Shown piece after piece: positions 10,969 through 23,500 of a stretch of 64,000 nucleotides of DNA; within the stretch, counting starts at the first letter, position 1; every line of letters starts with the position of its first letter. Where the stretch lies: the NCBI GenBank assembly GCA_905182975.1, contig CAJJDM010000081.1:153241-217240 (forward strand), in the 5' to 3' direction. Below the pieces are notes generated by a model that made no database searches, had not been told where the DNA came from, and saw nothing but the letters and a program-made list of their open reading frames with translations. The stretch is from Paramecium primaurelia (lineage: Eukaryota > Ciliophora > Oligohymenophorea > Peniculida > Parameciidae). Made by a program: the position numbers and the translations under genes.

Positions 10969-12175
10969 TCACAAAGTTACTTCTGGGATTTCACCAATAA
11001 TTACTGTTTTATCATTACTAGCTGAGGCTATTAATTTATCTTTTGGACTAAAAGCTGTTTCATTAACCTAATTTAAATTAAATAAATAATTACAGTCCCT
11101 TAATGGCCTCCTAATTTATGGATTACTTTCTTTGAATTAAAATCCCAAATATACACATTCTTATCTGCAGATCCAGCAGATACATAAGAATCATCATGAC
11201 TCCATGCACATCTTAGTAAATTCTTTTCTGCTGTATTTGCTGTTGCTCCAGTGAAAACTCTTACTTGTCTATTTTTTCCTTAAACATATGGTCTTAATTT
11301 AATTTTAATATTTTACCTAATGTCAAAGGTTCTAACTGTCATATCCATTGAATTACTCAATAAATAAGAACCATCATTACTAATTGCTAATCCTGTAACA
11401 GTATCTGTATGATTATCTAAAGTGTATTCAATCTCCTATTTTCTAACATCATAACATCTAATTATATTGTCTAAACAACCAGTATAAAGTCTCTCTCCAT
11501 TTTCAGTGAAACAAACACTTGTGATTGGATACTGAAGGTTATTTAAATAAGAAATTTACCTTGCCTTGAATTTCAAATGCTAATTTTCTTGTTCTTAAAT
11601 CCCATACTTTAGTATAACCTTCATCACCTCCAGTTGCTAATAAATCCTATCCTCTTTTTGAAGGATAACAACAATTAACATAACTCTAATGTCCTTTCAA
11701 TTTTTTTAAGGGTAAATATGTTTCCATATCCCAAATTTATACAGTCTTATCAGCTGATGCTGTGAATAATCTAACTCCATCATATTACCATGCCATATCA
11801 AGAATTGCATTTTTATGACTTCCCAAAACCCCGATATTAGTGCAATTATTATAAATATCCCAAATTAATATTTTCTTATCAAATCCAGCTGTTATGAGAT
11901 ATTCACCATTTGGAGAGTATTTTACACAATACACTTCACTCTAATGTCCTTTGATATACATTTAATTTACCTGTTAATTGTAAATGAGCTGATTATAATG
12001 TATACTTTTTGGAGGGTTCTACTTCCATTGAATAGTCAGATGATAAGACTAGATCTTATTTATGCTATTTCTATAATAAATGTGGAGTATGCATTTGCAA
12101 AACTTGACTAGAAGTGTAATCTTTAAATTCTGTAAATTTAGGAACACTTGGTATTATTTTATTTCCGTAAGACAT
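10969..12175 (-). CDS. SNRNP40: U5 snRNP 40 kDa WD-repeat protein
   Basis: This 368-residue seven-bladed WD40 protein has introns at 11949-11970, 11532-11559, 11293-11316 and 11068-11093 (22-28 nt). Each WD blade is clear (GHQSEVYCVKYSPNG, TASADKTVQIWD, GGDEGYTKVWDLR, SNSMDMTVRTFDIR). The features that set SNRNP40 apart from other WD proteins are present: the NCCYPSKRG segment in blade 3, the YVQGKNRQVRVF insertion, EKNLLRCAWSHDDSYVSAG and the ending ASNDKTVIIGEI. The family is part of the U5/tri-snRNP and contacts Prp8. A constitutive spliceosome protein makes sense in a genome with such intron density. Confidence 0.9.
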
Positions 12176-12523
12176 AATTTAATTATTCTATTTTTTTTAA
12201 TAAATATAATTGTTTATCCAATATATTCATATAAATTTCCTAATTATTCACAACATAGCCTGAAATAAGTAGGATTTATAAATTCTTTGAATGCTATTAG
12301 ATTAATAAACTAATAATCAAGCTTAATCCAATTATATTACATTATACTTATTAACTTAAACTTATAAAGGAAAATGTTTTAGATTTATCAAATTAAAGTG
12401 AATGACTTCATAATTATCTGAATCTTATGTATTATTTAATTTATTAGTTAACATTATAAAATATTTTAGGTTTTCGCTCAATATATTATAAATAATTGCA
12501 AAGTATTAATTTATTAATAATAA
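12176..12523. other. Divergent intergenic region
   Basis: 348 bp between the starts of the U5-40K gene and the following plus-strand gene. No gene seen. Confidence 0.5.
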
Positions 12524-13687
12524 ATGTCGTTACTCTAAAAATTTACAAGTCTGTTTAAATCAAAAGATGATGTTTAATATACACTTTAAAAACTCTTGAA
12601 ACCTTCAACTACCAATGAGCTACAAGTAGCAATAAAAGGTTTCAATTAAATACTATGTAATCAACCAATCATAATTTTTACAATGTTGAGATAGCGGGAA
12701 GCACTTGTAAGTATGGATCCAAAACCAGAACACTTATTAAATTTATTGTTAGTAATTCATTCAAACATTTCAAATGATGATATTTGTGACTAATTAAGAT
12801 AGGTTCCAATTTATTGGTTAGATAGATTGATGACTGAAAATAGAGAGAGTTTCATATAAATTGAGAGAATGATTACTGAATAGAGTACAAATAGTTATAT
12901 ACCTTAATAATTATAATAATAGTCTAATTAATAACAATAAAATTAAACAAAAGGAGAGAAATTAGAAGATAAAAGAAAAGCAAGAATTGAAATGAATCAA
13001 AAATTATAAAATCCAATAATAAATACTGAAACAGTTAATAATGCAGATTCTCATAATTTAAAACCAAAAATGTTTTGTATTATTTATTATTCATTTCTTT
13101 AAAAGTTATCAATTAATTAATAGATATATTAAAGTAGTAGAAAATTATAATATCCAGAAGATGAATAAGATTTCATATGGATTTATAAGATATAAAATGT
13201 AATGTAAATGGGATTAAAATTATTATAATGTCCATAAAAATTATATAGACCTTATTAATTATTGATTTATTAGGATCTCTTTTATTTTTAATCATTTTTG
13301 AAATAAGAATTAGAATTATTAATATTAAAACAAAATAATTTACATATATATGAGGCCTTTTGTGAATATTAAAGATCAAAATAGATCTTGGAAACATTTG
13401 AACCTAGATATGAATTTAAATTGAATATTAATAGTTCAATTATAGATGACTATTAAAGAAATGCTATTAAATAGAAAGTAAAATCATAATTTGAAGAAGA
13501 ATAAAAACGAAAGAAATAATTAATAAAAGAAAATTAGGAAAATATAGATTAATTAAATTTCTAAGATTTTGATTCAAATCATGATTATGAAAGAGAAATA
13601 ATAATGAGAAAATTCTTTGATAAAGGATAATCAAATCAAATGAGTTTGGATGAAATTTCATTATAGTTAAAAATCATAAATTTATGA
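12524..13687 (+). CDS. Unknown helical protein
   Basis: The frame is open for 387 residues without an obligatory intron. The N-terminal third is a helical hydrophobic repeat region (LQKLLKPSTTNELQVAIKGF, LLNLLLVIHSNIS, VPIYWLDRLM) that could be an ARM/HEAT-like or TBC-unrelated helical fold. A Gln-rich linker follows (about residues 128-145), and the C-terminal third is a charged coil with EEEQKRKKQLIKENQ. The stretch around 13075-13105 is atypically hydrophobic and AT-rich and might hide an intron pair whose joint length is a multiple of three. I do not recognise the family. The next gene starts 29 bp downstream on the same strand. Confidence 0.6.
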
Positions 13688-13716
13688 AAATATAATATAA
13701 ATAAAATATTAATATA

Positions 13717-15117
13717 ATGATATTCGAAATAGGTGAAATATTTACAGTCTAAGAATCATTAAAAGATGAGAAAATAGCTAAAAATTTAGATTTAGATGTT
13801 GGTTCTTTAAATGATTTTCTTGATTTGAGATCTACTGATCCAAATCCTCGTTTACCTAATAGAAGATTAGATCGTAAAGCATAAAAAAGATAAGATCAAA
13901 TTCCTAAGAAGTTTGAATAAGCAAAAGAAGAAAAAGAAACAGTTAAAGCATCAGAAATAATATCAAATATTATTAAAGATGTATTTAAAATGGATATTAG
14001 TGAATTTGAATAAATGAATTCACCTGAAAAACTAAATAAAGAATATAAATTTTAAGAAATTGATCCTGAAAAAAGGAAATATTTAAGAATGAAAATACCT
14101 TTAACTAAAAGATAAGAATAATTTGAATAGGAGTTATTAAATGTTAAATCTGATTTAAAGTTAAAAATATAAGAAATTCGTATGCCTTAATAAAAAAATG
14201 TAGGAAATAATTCTTAAAAAGATGATAATACTTTCAGTAGACCTAATTCTTAAAAAATTAAATAGAACTCAAACTCAAATAAATAATTTTTTAATTCAAG
14301 TAATGAAGTAGATGCAATTGATTCTCATATTTGGTTATAAAGTAGATTAGAAAGAATATTAAAATTAAATTCACATAATTTAGATACTTAGAAATCATGG
14401 AAAGAATATTGGAGTAATGTTAATTGCTCTGATTTTAAAACATTTTAAGAATATTAATAATAACATAAAAAACCTCATCTTGCATCAGATTTAGTAACTA
14501 TCAATTATGGTGGAGAGAAAGCTAACAAATATTAAAAAAATGATAATGAAATCTCTGTAAATATAAAGAATTCATCATCACTTACAATAAAGAATAAATA
14601 AATAACTAGTGAACATATAATCTATTTATCTATGGTTTAACCTCCTTTGATAAATTTATTAAGAGTAGAATTGATAAAAACTTAACTAAATGAAACTGCA
14701 TTTAAATTAGTAACTACTTTATTAAGTGAATGTAAAAGATTAGAGTATTTAAATATATCTAGTAATACATATCCTAGAAATCAAACTATTAAGATATTAT
14801 TATTAGATTTATAGAATCTCAAAATCTTAAAAATGTCAGATATGATGATATCAACTAAATATTTTTTGGATCTTTGTGAAGTGTTAGTCTAAACTAATAT
14901 TTAGGAAATTGATCTTAGTAATAATTTATTAGATCATCATGCTTATGATGCATTAATTACATTAATAAAATACTTACCATCATTAACATAAATGGATTTC
15001 CAATAAAATGATATTTTATAGAGTACAAATTTACCACTTTAGAAGAAATAGTAATCTTGGGAGTATTTAGAAAAAGTTAAATTGAGTTATTAAAGGAGAG
15101 TTAATATTGTATTATGA
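13717..15117 (+). CDS. Leucine-rich-repeat protein of unknown function
   Basis: 466 residues in one exon. The first half is basic and Gln/Lys-rich, with the motif DPNPRLPNRRLDRKAQKRQ near residue 50 and low-complexity Asn/Ser linkers. Residues about 300-440 form LRR-type repeats (LIKTQLNETAFKLVTTLL, LEYLNISSNTYP, LKILKMSDMMI, IQEIDLSNNLLDHHAYDALI), which is the ribonuclease-inhibitor spacing. No transmembrane or signal segment. It sits 29 bp after one gene and 18 bp before the next, all on the plus strand. Partners cannot be named. Confidence 0.65.
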
Positions 15118-15135
15118 AAATTAATATTAAATTTT

Positions 15136-16901
15136 ATGTTCTTTACATAAACTAAATTTCATAAACTCAGTTCTTAAAAAGACTTATTGATTAAGATATA
15201 AGAGTTTGAAATCAACACCAATTTTGATTCTCCAAGAACTTAAAAAGCATTATTAAAAATGAATAAGACTAAATATGACTTTAGAAGGAAGTATAAGATA
15301 GTATTCATATTAAAGGAATAAGTTTGAAAAACATAATGAATTAGAATATAGAAATAAAAGGAACAATAAATCTTTGGATTAATAGTCTCTTGATTTCGAA
15401 TATGAAACTTATTTAGAATAATTATTAAGTATTCGCATAAATGAAAATTAGATGATTATATGGAACTGAAAGAATAAAGAAAATAAATAAAAGAATGGTT
15501 TTTAAATAAATAATAAGAAGAAGATGAATTACGTGGTTATGAGCATATACCATTTAATAGTTATTAATCAACAAATACATTTCCATATTAAACTATAACA
15601 ATCGAAGATAAAATTGGCAAAATAAATTAAGAAAGATAGAGATAATTAAGTTTAAATAATGCTGAAGTGAAAGATGAATTGCTATTTGAATTAGATAGAA
15701 GACAGTGGGAATAAGCATCCTTAGAAAGAAGATAAAAAAATGCATAAATAAGATCAGCTAAAATTATGGAAATCAAAATTAAAGCTTAGGAATAAAATAA
15801 GAAAGCTAAAAATAAATGTGAAAAATAGAAAAAAATTAAAGAAGAATAAATAGAAGTAGATTTTGCTAAGGCAAAAGAAATTTAAGATAAATTGAATTAA
15901 AAGTATTTTTATTAATTTATATTAGAGATAATGAAATATCAACTAAAAAATCAACTATAATAATGGAAAAGATTGAAAAGAATAAAAAATTAGAAGAGAA
16001 AATATTATTTAGAAAAACATTATTAAAACATCAATAGTCTGAAACTTAAATTTAAAATATTAGAAAAGAAACTCAAACTGATGAAAATAGAATAAAATCA
16101 GTAGAAAGACAAGCAAAAGATAGATAAAATAAATAATTGAGATATGAATAATAATTAATTAGAATTCATGAAAAAAGTGCATTATCTAAAGCTATTTGGG
16201 AATCTGAATTGTGTAATAATTATGGATAAAAAATGATATAAATATAAGAATAAAAAAAAAAGAATGAGGATCTTATAAAGAAAGAAGCTAGTAAAATGTT
16301 TAAGGATAGAAAAGATAAATTGAAGAAACATAAATAAAATTTAGAATTAGTATAAGAAGAAGAAAAGTACATTTAACAATTATTTTAGATTAGACAATGG
16401 TAATTAAATTTATAAGAGAAATTGTAAAATAAAGATGAAATTTCAATGAAATTAAAAATGAATAAATTAGAAGAAATCAAATAATTAAGAGAATAAAATG
16501 CTTAAAATTAAAGATAATTATTGTAGAAATTAGAATTGAGAAAAAGAAATTAAGTATATTTGATTAATTATTATAAGTTTAGTTAATAAAATTTATTGTT
16601 GGAGAGATCTTTAAATATATAAAAGAAATTGGAATAATAAAAAAATGATTAAGAAAAGGTTTTATATTATTTATTGACTTCAAAAAAGAAGATAAATTCA
16701 GAAATTAATAATAAGTAATAAAAATTAAAATTTATACATTAATAATCATCTAATTAATTATTAGAGTAAAAATCTATCTTATAATTAAATAGATAACTGA
16801 AAGAACTTGTTCCAGAAACAGAATTTATTGAATTACAAAAGTAATATAAAATAACTAAAAAGCCTCAAACTGCAAATCCATAAACTATGAATAAATTATG
16901 A
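15136..16901 (+). CDS. Long coiled-coil protein
   Basis: 556 residues after removal of introns 15291-15315, 15429-15451, 15903-15925 and 16554-16577 (23-25 nt). From about residue 110 onward it is nearly continuous Lys/Glu/Gln coiled coil (for example AKIMEIKIKAQEQNKKAK, EKIEKNKKLEEKIL, MKLKMNKLEEIKQLREQN). The N-terminus has a short basic region and the end is Pro/Thr-rich (KPQTANPQTMNKL). It resembles basal-body and axonemal coiled-coil proteins in composition only; no family was recognised. Every intron shifts the frame, so the exact reconstruction is well constrained. Confidence 0.65.
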
Positions 16902-16933
16902 AATTATATTTATTTAAAACACATAATTAAGTT

Positions 16934-17500
16934 TCAAGCTTCCTCCTCTACCATGTCTTTTTTTTAATGTTTCTTTTACTTTTATGCCTTTTGTTAAGCT
17001 TTTTCTATGGCTTTTTATTTAATAATTTCTTTAACTGACTTATCTGAAACTAAATTAATATTCTTTGCCAATTCTGTCTCCACATTATCAAGATTCTACT
17101 TCCTTTATGCTCTTAATCTGCCAAAATTATTATAATATATACCTATTTTTCCAAAAATTGTTTTCTCTTTTTAATCTGATTTTATCTATTTTTTTCATGG
17201 CTTAAACAGTGTTGATATATAAATCTCTATTATATTTTAAGGGTTCATTTCTCTTTTGTTCAAATTCAAAGATACTATCATTAGTCATCTCTTTTCCAGC
17301 TGCTTTTCTAAAAGCTTTAGTCCATCTTGTTTTTCTTGGGTTGTGTTAAGCTTTAAAGTGTCTATGACATTTAGATCTGCAAAATCGAAACATCTATATA
17401 TTATTTAGATGAATTATACTTTGCTATCATTTCTTACAAACACTATTCCATGGCCTGGGTAGATAGGACCTGAGCAAAAATAACATTTTTCAATTCTCAT
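16934..17500 (-). CDS. RLP24: Ribosome biogenesis protein RLP24
   Basis: This 171-residue protein has introns at 17394-17419 (26 nt) and 17118-17142 (25 nt). The N-terminus MRIEKCYFCSGPIYPGHG with the later FRFCRSKCHRHF gives the C-x2-C...C-x3-C zinc ribbon of the L24 family. NPRKTRWTKAFRKAAGKEM and FEFEQKRNEPLKYNR are diagnostic of RLP24 rather than ribosomal eL24. RLP24 holds the eL24 site on pre-60S particles and is removed in the cytoplasm by an AAA ATPase. The C-terminus is a Lys/Gln-rich tail. Its start codon is 21 bp from that of midasin, another pre-60S factor. Confidence 0.93.
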
Positions 17501-17521
17501 ATATATTTTATATTTTAATTT
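17501..17521. promoter_or_regulatory. 21 bp divergent spacer between RLP24 and midasin
   Basis: Only 21 bp, all A/T, separate the two outward-facing start codons. Any core promoter elements for both genes must lie here or inside the coding regions. Confidence 0.6.
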
Positions 17522-20500
17522 ATGGAGAATTGGAATTTGATTAGATAAGAATGCAAAGATCAATCAGAATCTGTTATTGCTTATTTATTCTAAAGATTCC
17601 CAAGTCTTCGAAACCTACTTAAGAGTAAAATATTAAACACTTTACCAAATTCCTATTTGGTTTGCTATGTTTTAGACAAATGTACTCCAATAGGTGATAG
17701 TGCATTTGCTCTTAATTTGAAAGCATTATAAGGAATCCTGATAGCAGAGCCAGAAAAGAGATTGTTCCTTGAAAAAGAATTCTATGACCAAAGACTAAAA
17801 AATAGACAGGTAAAACATATTTTTGCAATTACTTAACAAAATAAAAGGATAAATACAGGAAATGAAATTTAAGTAGATAAAATAAAGTTAAATGAATTAA
17901 CTTATATGCTTGATCAAACTAATTTTGTTATAATTTGTGGTCCATTTGGTTGTGGTAAAACTACTTTACTTAAATATTATTTTGAATTACATAAACAAAA
18001 AGAATTAACATTATACATGGATGAAACAATAGATTTCTAATCTTTAGTAGGATAATTTGTATGCACTGAACAAATTGGAGTATTTACTCATAAAGCAGGA
18101 CCTTTATTGTTTTGTGAGAATATAGGAGCTTATTTAATTATGAAGAATTACTCTGAAACTAGTGAAGATTTTAAATAATAATTAAGAAGAGCTTTATAAT
18201 TAAAGTATGTTGAAGTAAATGGATAAAAAAAGGATATATCAAATTTAAAAGTAATTGCATTATAAAAAGATGTAATTGAAGATTAATATGTAATAATTAT
18301 GGAACCAATTAACTTTGAAATTCTTAAATAAATAAATTGTAGATATTTTAAAGAGATTATTGAATGGTATTAAAATACATAATAAAAACTTGAATTAAAA
18401 GATTTATATAAATTAAAAAATAGATTTTAGTATCATTTAAAGGATTATTAAGATTAAATATATATTCCTGAATAAGTGAGAAATAAATTATGTTTGGAAT
18501 GTTGGGAAGTTTTAAAAGTAGATTTATCTTAAGTATTTTAATTAGATCAATTAAGATAAACAACTTATTTATAGAGATATGATCATTATTTAGAATTCAG
18601 TAAGTTAGGTTAAATAGAAATAAATTAAGATTATCAATAATAATTGATTGTATATAATCAATATTCAAGTAGAATAATGGAATAAATAATGACATGTATA
18701 TTGAATGATGAAGCATGTCTCTTAGTTGGTGATACAGGTTGTGGTAAAACTACATTGACTTAACATTGTGCATAGTTATTAGGAAAGAAATTACATATTT
18801 ATAATTTATCAGAAGGATCAGATTGTCAGGATCTTATTGGAGGATTCAGACCATTAAATTAAGAAACATTAATTAAAATTAATTACACAAAATTTCTTAA
18901 ATATTTTACAAGAACTGTAAATTCTTAAAAGAATTAACAATTTATTAATTCTCTTTAAAAATTGTATGCAACTAAAAAGTTTAATATGCTTGTTAAATGT
19001 ATGATTGAAACTACATAATAATGTTTGACTAAAGTTAATGATAATAAATTAAAAGATAAAATGAATAAATTAATGAAAAATTTGAAAAGTTCAGTATAAG
19101 AAATGAGTTTCTATTTTTTGACTGGTAATTTTATAAAGGCAATGTAAAAAGGAGATTGGGTATTGATTGATGAAATAAATCTTGCAAATAATGAATTATT
19201 ATAAAAGATATTACCAGCTATTGAAAAAACATAATTATTGTTTTATGAGAGAGGAGATGAAAATCCTATTAAAATTCATCCTAATTTTAGAATATTTGGT
19301 TGTATGAATCCTGGTACTGATGTTGGTAAGAAGGAATTGCCTCCCAATATTAAAAATAAATTTAGTACAATATTTTGTCATGAATTGTTAGATAAATAAG
19401 ATATTATTGATTTTATTAAAGGACTTATAGGTCATTCTTTTGATGTTGTAAAATTAGCAGATTTATATTTAAATTTAAAAGATATTTGTAAGAAACATTA
19501 ATTTAATTTGTAAACATTCTCATTAAGAAATCTAGCAAGAGCATTACATTATTTTAGAAGTTCAAAATAAAAAAATTAGAATTTATCTATGTTTAATGGT
19601 TTATCTTTGGCATTTGGAAGTGGATTAGGAAAAGATTCTTAAGAATTGTTTCATTAATAATTATAAATTAATGGTTTAGATTATAAATAATTTACTCCAT
19701 CAATAAATTAATAAAATTATAGAATATTTGATTAATATGTTGAAATTTATGGATTTCAATTACCAAGAGGTTATGAATAACCAATATCACCTGAGAAATG
19801 TGAATATTTAATAACTCCAAGTAATTTTGGTTATTTATTATCCTGTTTAAGATGTATATCAGGAACAGGTATTCCTATATTATTGGAAGGTCCAACAAGT
19901 GGTGGTAAAACCTCATTAATATATTTTATTGCTAAGATCTGTGGTTAAAGATGTCATAGAATCAATAATCATTAAAATACATAATTAGAGGAATATTTTG
20001 GAACTTATAGTTAAGTAGGTAATAGTATTCAATTTGTTGATGGTTTATTGGTAACTGCAATGAGAAGAGGAGATTGGATTATATTAGATGAATTAAATTT
20101 AGCTAGAAGTGAAATATTAGAAAATTTAAATAGATTATTAGATGATAATTAAGAATTGTTTCTTCCAGAAACATAAACTACATTAAAACCACATCCTGGA
20201 TTCAGAATATTTGGAACTTAGAATCCAGTAACATATAGTGGTAGAAAATAATTATCAAAAGCATTTAGAAATAGATTTATTGAAATATAAGTAGAAGAAA
20301 TCTCTACTGAAGATTTAACAAATATACTTAAAACTAGATGTTAATATCTTCCTGAAACTCATATTCCCTTAGTCAGACAAACTTAAGTTTAGATTAATCT
20401 TTTAAGAGCAAGTGAATCATTATTTATGGGAATGGTCACATTAAGAGATCTTATCAAATGGGGTAATAGAATGAAAACTGCATCAAGTGGTAAAGAATCT

Positions 20501-23500
20501 ACAGCAATGGAAGGTTATTGTTTAATTGTTGAAAGAGTAAGAGATATATAATTGAGAAAATAATTATAAACTATTATTGAAAATATTTTTAAAGTAAAGT
20601 TACATCCTGAAGAATATTATATGGATGTACTTAAAAATAGTGGATTAATAGAATTTAGTACTAAATATAATATCTAATGGAATCAATCATTTATTAGAAT
20701 GACAGCTTTAACTTTAAAATCTATTTAAAATAATGAACCTGCTTTATTAGTAGGTCCTCCAGGAATTGGTAAAACAACTTTAACAACAATAATTGCTGAT
20801 AAATTGAACTTATAAAATTAACATATAGTTTGTCATTAATATCTAGAATTATCTGATTTTGTTGGTGCCTTAAGACCAACTAGAGATTCTAATTCTACTA
20901 GTCCTTTTTAATTTTAAGATGGCCCATTATTAAAATGTTTTAAAGAAGGTGGAGTCTTTCTTATTGACGAAGTTAATATGTGTCCAGAAAGTGTCTTAGA
21001 AGGATTAAATTCATGTTTAGAATAACCAGCAACACTTACAGTTAATGATTAATTTTATTAAGCTCATAAAACTTTTGTTATTATTGCTGCTATGAATCCT
21101 TCAGGAGATTGGGGAAAAAAAGAATTGACTCCAGCATTAAGATCAAGGTTTACTGAAATTTTTGTATTTAATCCATTATCTAAAAATGAGATGCATTCAA
21201 TTGTTTAATAATTTGAATAATTACATTGTAATACAATTTGTGATACACTTCTATCTCATGAAGACATGACTTTTAGAGATCTACTCTAAATAGTAGAACA
21301 TATAAAAAAATTAAGATAAACAGGATATTCTGATGAGGCAATAATTATATAAGAATCAATTGACTTTGCACTTGATTAAGTTACTTAAATTAGAAATAAC
21401 CTCTATTCAAATATGGAACTTGAACAAACTCAACTTATTCCTGAAATAAATGCATACAAATTATTAAGGGCTATTAATATTCACAATAAACCTATTATGA
21501 TCCAAGGTCCACCACAATGTGGAAAAACTCATATCATATAATATTTTGCTAAATTAAGAGGAATTAAATGTGTCAAAATTATATTTGATGAATAATCTGA
21601 CCTATAAGAATTATTAGGTACAGATCAACCTAATAGTAGTTTAGATTAAATTTCTAAATTAGTAGGTTATTAAGTCTCATCTGAATAATCTAATGGACAA
21701 TTTAGATTTGTACCTGGCCCACTTCTTGAAGGATTAAAAAAAGGTTACTGGGTTATTTTAAAAAATCTTAATCTTGCTCCATAAAATGTTTTAGAAGGTT
21801 TAAATTCAATTTTAGATCATAGAAGAGAGATTTTTATTCCAGAATTAGGACAAATAATTCAAGTGCATTAAGATTGTAAATTATTTGCTATTCAAAATCC
21901 TATGACTTGTGGAGAAGGAAGAAAAGGATTGCCTTTAAGTTTCTTAAATAGATTTATTAAAATTGAATTTTAAAAGTATTCTGAAGAATTTAAAGTATAA
22001 ATTTGTCCCTCTATTAATTTACCTTTGGCTGCTTTGAATATGTATAATCTTTTATCTTTTAATTAAGCTTTAAGGGATAAATTATTAATTAATTCAACAA
22101 ATGATCAAGTCACATCAGATCATATTGATTCTACTCTTTGGGCATAATAAAGAATTCATTTTAGTGATTTAATTAATTCTGTTTCCTATTTAAGATCTGT
22201 TCTTATTATAGGTGATAAATAAATAGGTAAAAAATATCTTATTGAAAGAGTGGCAAAATATTGCAATTAATAATTAGTAAATATCTTATTAAGCAAATAA
22301 ACAGATTCAATGGAATTATTAGGTTAGTATGTATAAGGAGATTAAGATTCCTTATTTAAATGGCAATTTAGTAGATTAGTGGAGGCTGCAATTAATGGAG
22401 AATGGGTTTTAATAGATTCTCCAAGTAGAGAATTATTTCCAAAATTGAGTTAATTTATTGAAGAAGATCATTTTACATTATTTGGAATTGATATCCCTAT
22501 TAATAATAAATTTAAGATTTTCATAACTACAGAATAATTAAATTTACATCATAATGTTAAATTATATATGCAAATGCATAATACATATCAATTTAAATTA
22601 TCATATTATTAAGATATAAGAAGAATTATATATCAAGATTTTGAAGAATTATATGATCATCAAGAAATAGTACTTTATTATTATTAAAAATAAAATAATA
22701 TTATTCCATAATAATAAGTAATAAGAATGTTATAAAAATTGAGAATATAAATTGAATCAATTCTATTAACTTAGGATATGATTAGTCAATATGAAATTTA
22801 ATTATTATTGAATCAAATATTTTCAAGTCAAGAAAATATTCAAAATTCTAATTTATTAAATAGTCTAATTAATTTTAATATCTTATTTAAAATTGATAAT
22901 CCAATCATTGAAATAAAGGATTGTTCACTTAAAGATGATAATCCGATTATAATTAATTAAATCCATAATTAATCTTTAATTAAAAGAATTATTAGAGAAC
23001 ACAATAACATTTATTTAGAATATTTTAGTTATGGTGAATAATCGATACTTTAATAATAATTTGATACTCTGTTATCTACTAATCTATAATTATTTAAAGA
23101 AAACTCATTTAAACTTAAAGAATCCTCTAATATATAGATACCTGAATTAAGTAGTTCAATAGAAGGATTAATTTAATCAATTGTTAAATTAAAATTACTA
23201 TAATAATTAGTATCCATTCTTTAATAATAAAATATCAATTATACAGATGTTAAATTATATGAATTTATGCTCAGATAAAAGAATTTTGAATTCTAAATTG
23301 ATATTGATTTATAGAATCAGATGATTAAGACAATTGATGATTGGAAAAAATAGGAAATCTTTGATTATATTATATTTGATAAGAGAATGCTCAATATAAC
23401 AGAAGATATAGTATAATTAAAATGTAAAATAAATCTATTAAGTGAATAATTAAGAGAATCTGAAAATCTAAAAGAATTTGTTTTATTGCTTAAATAATGC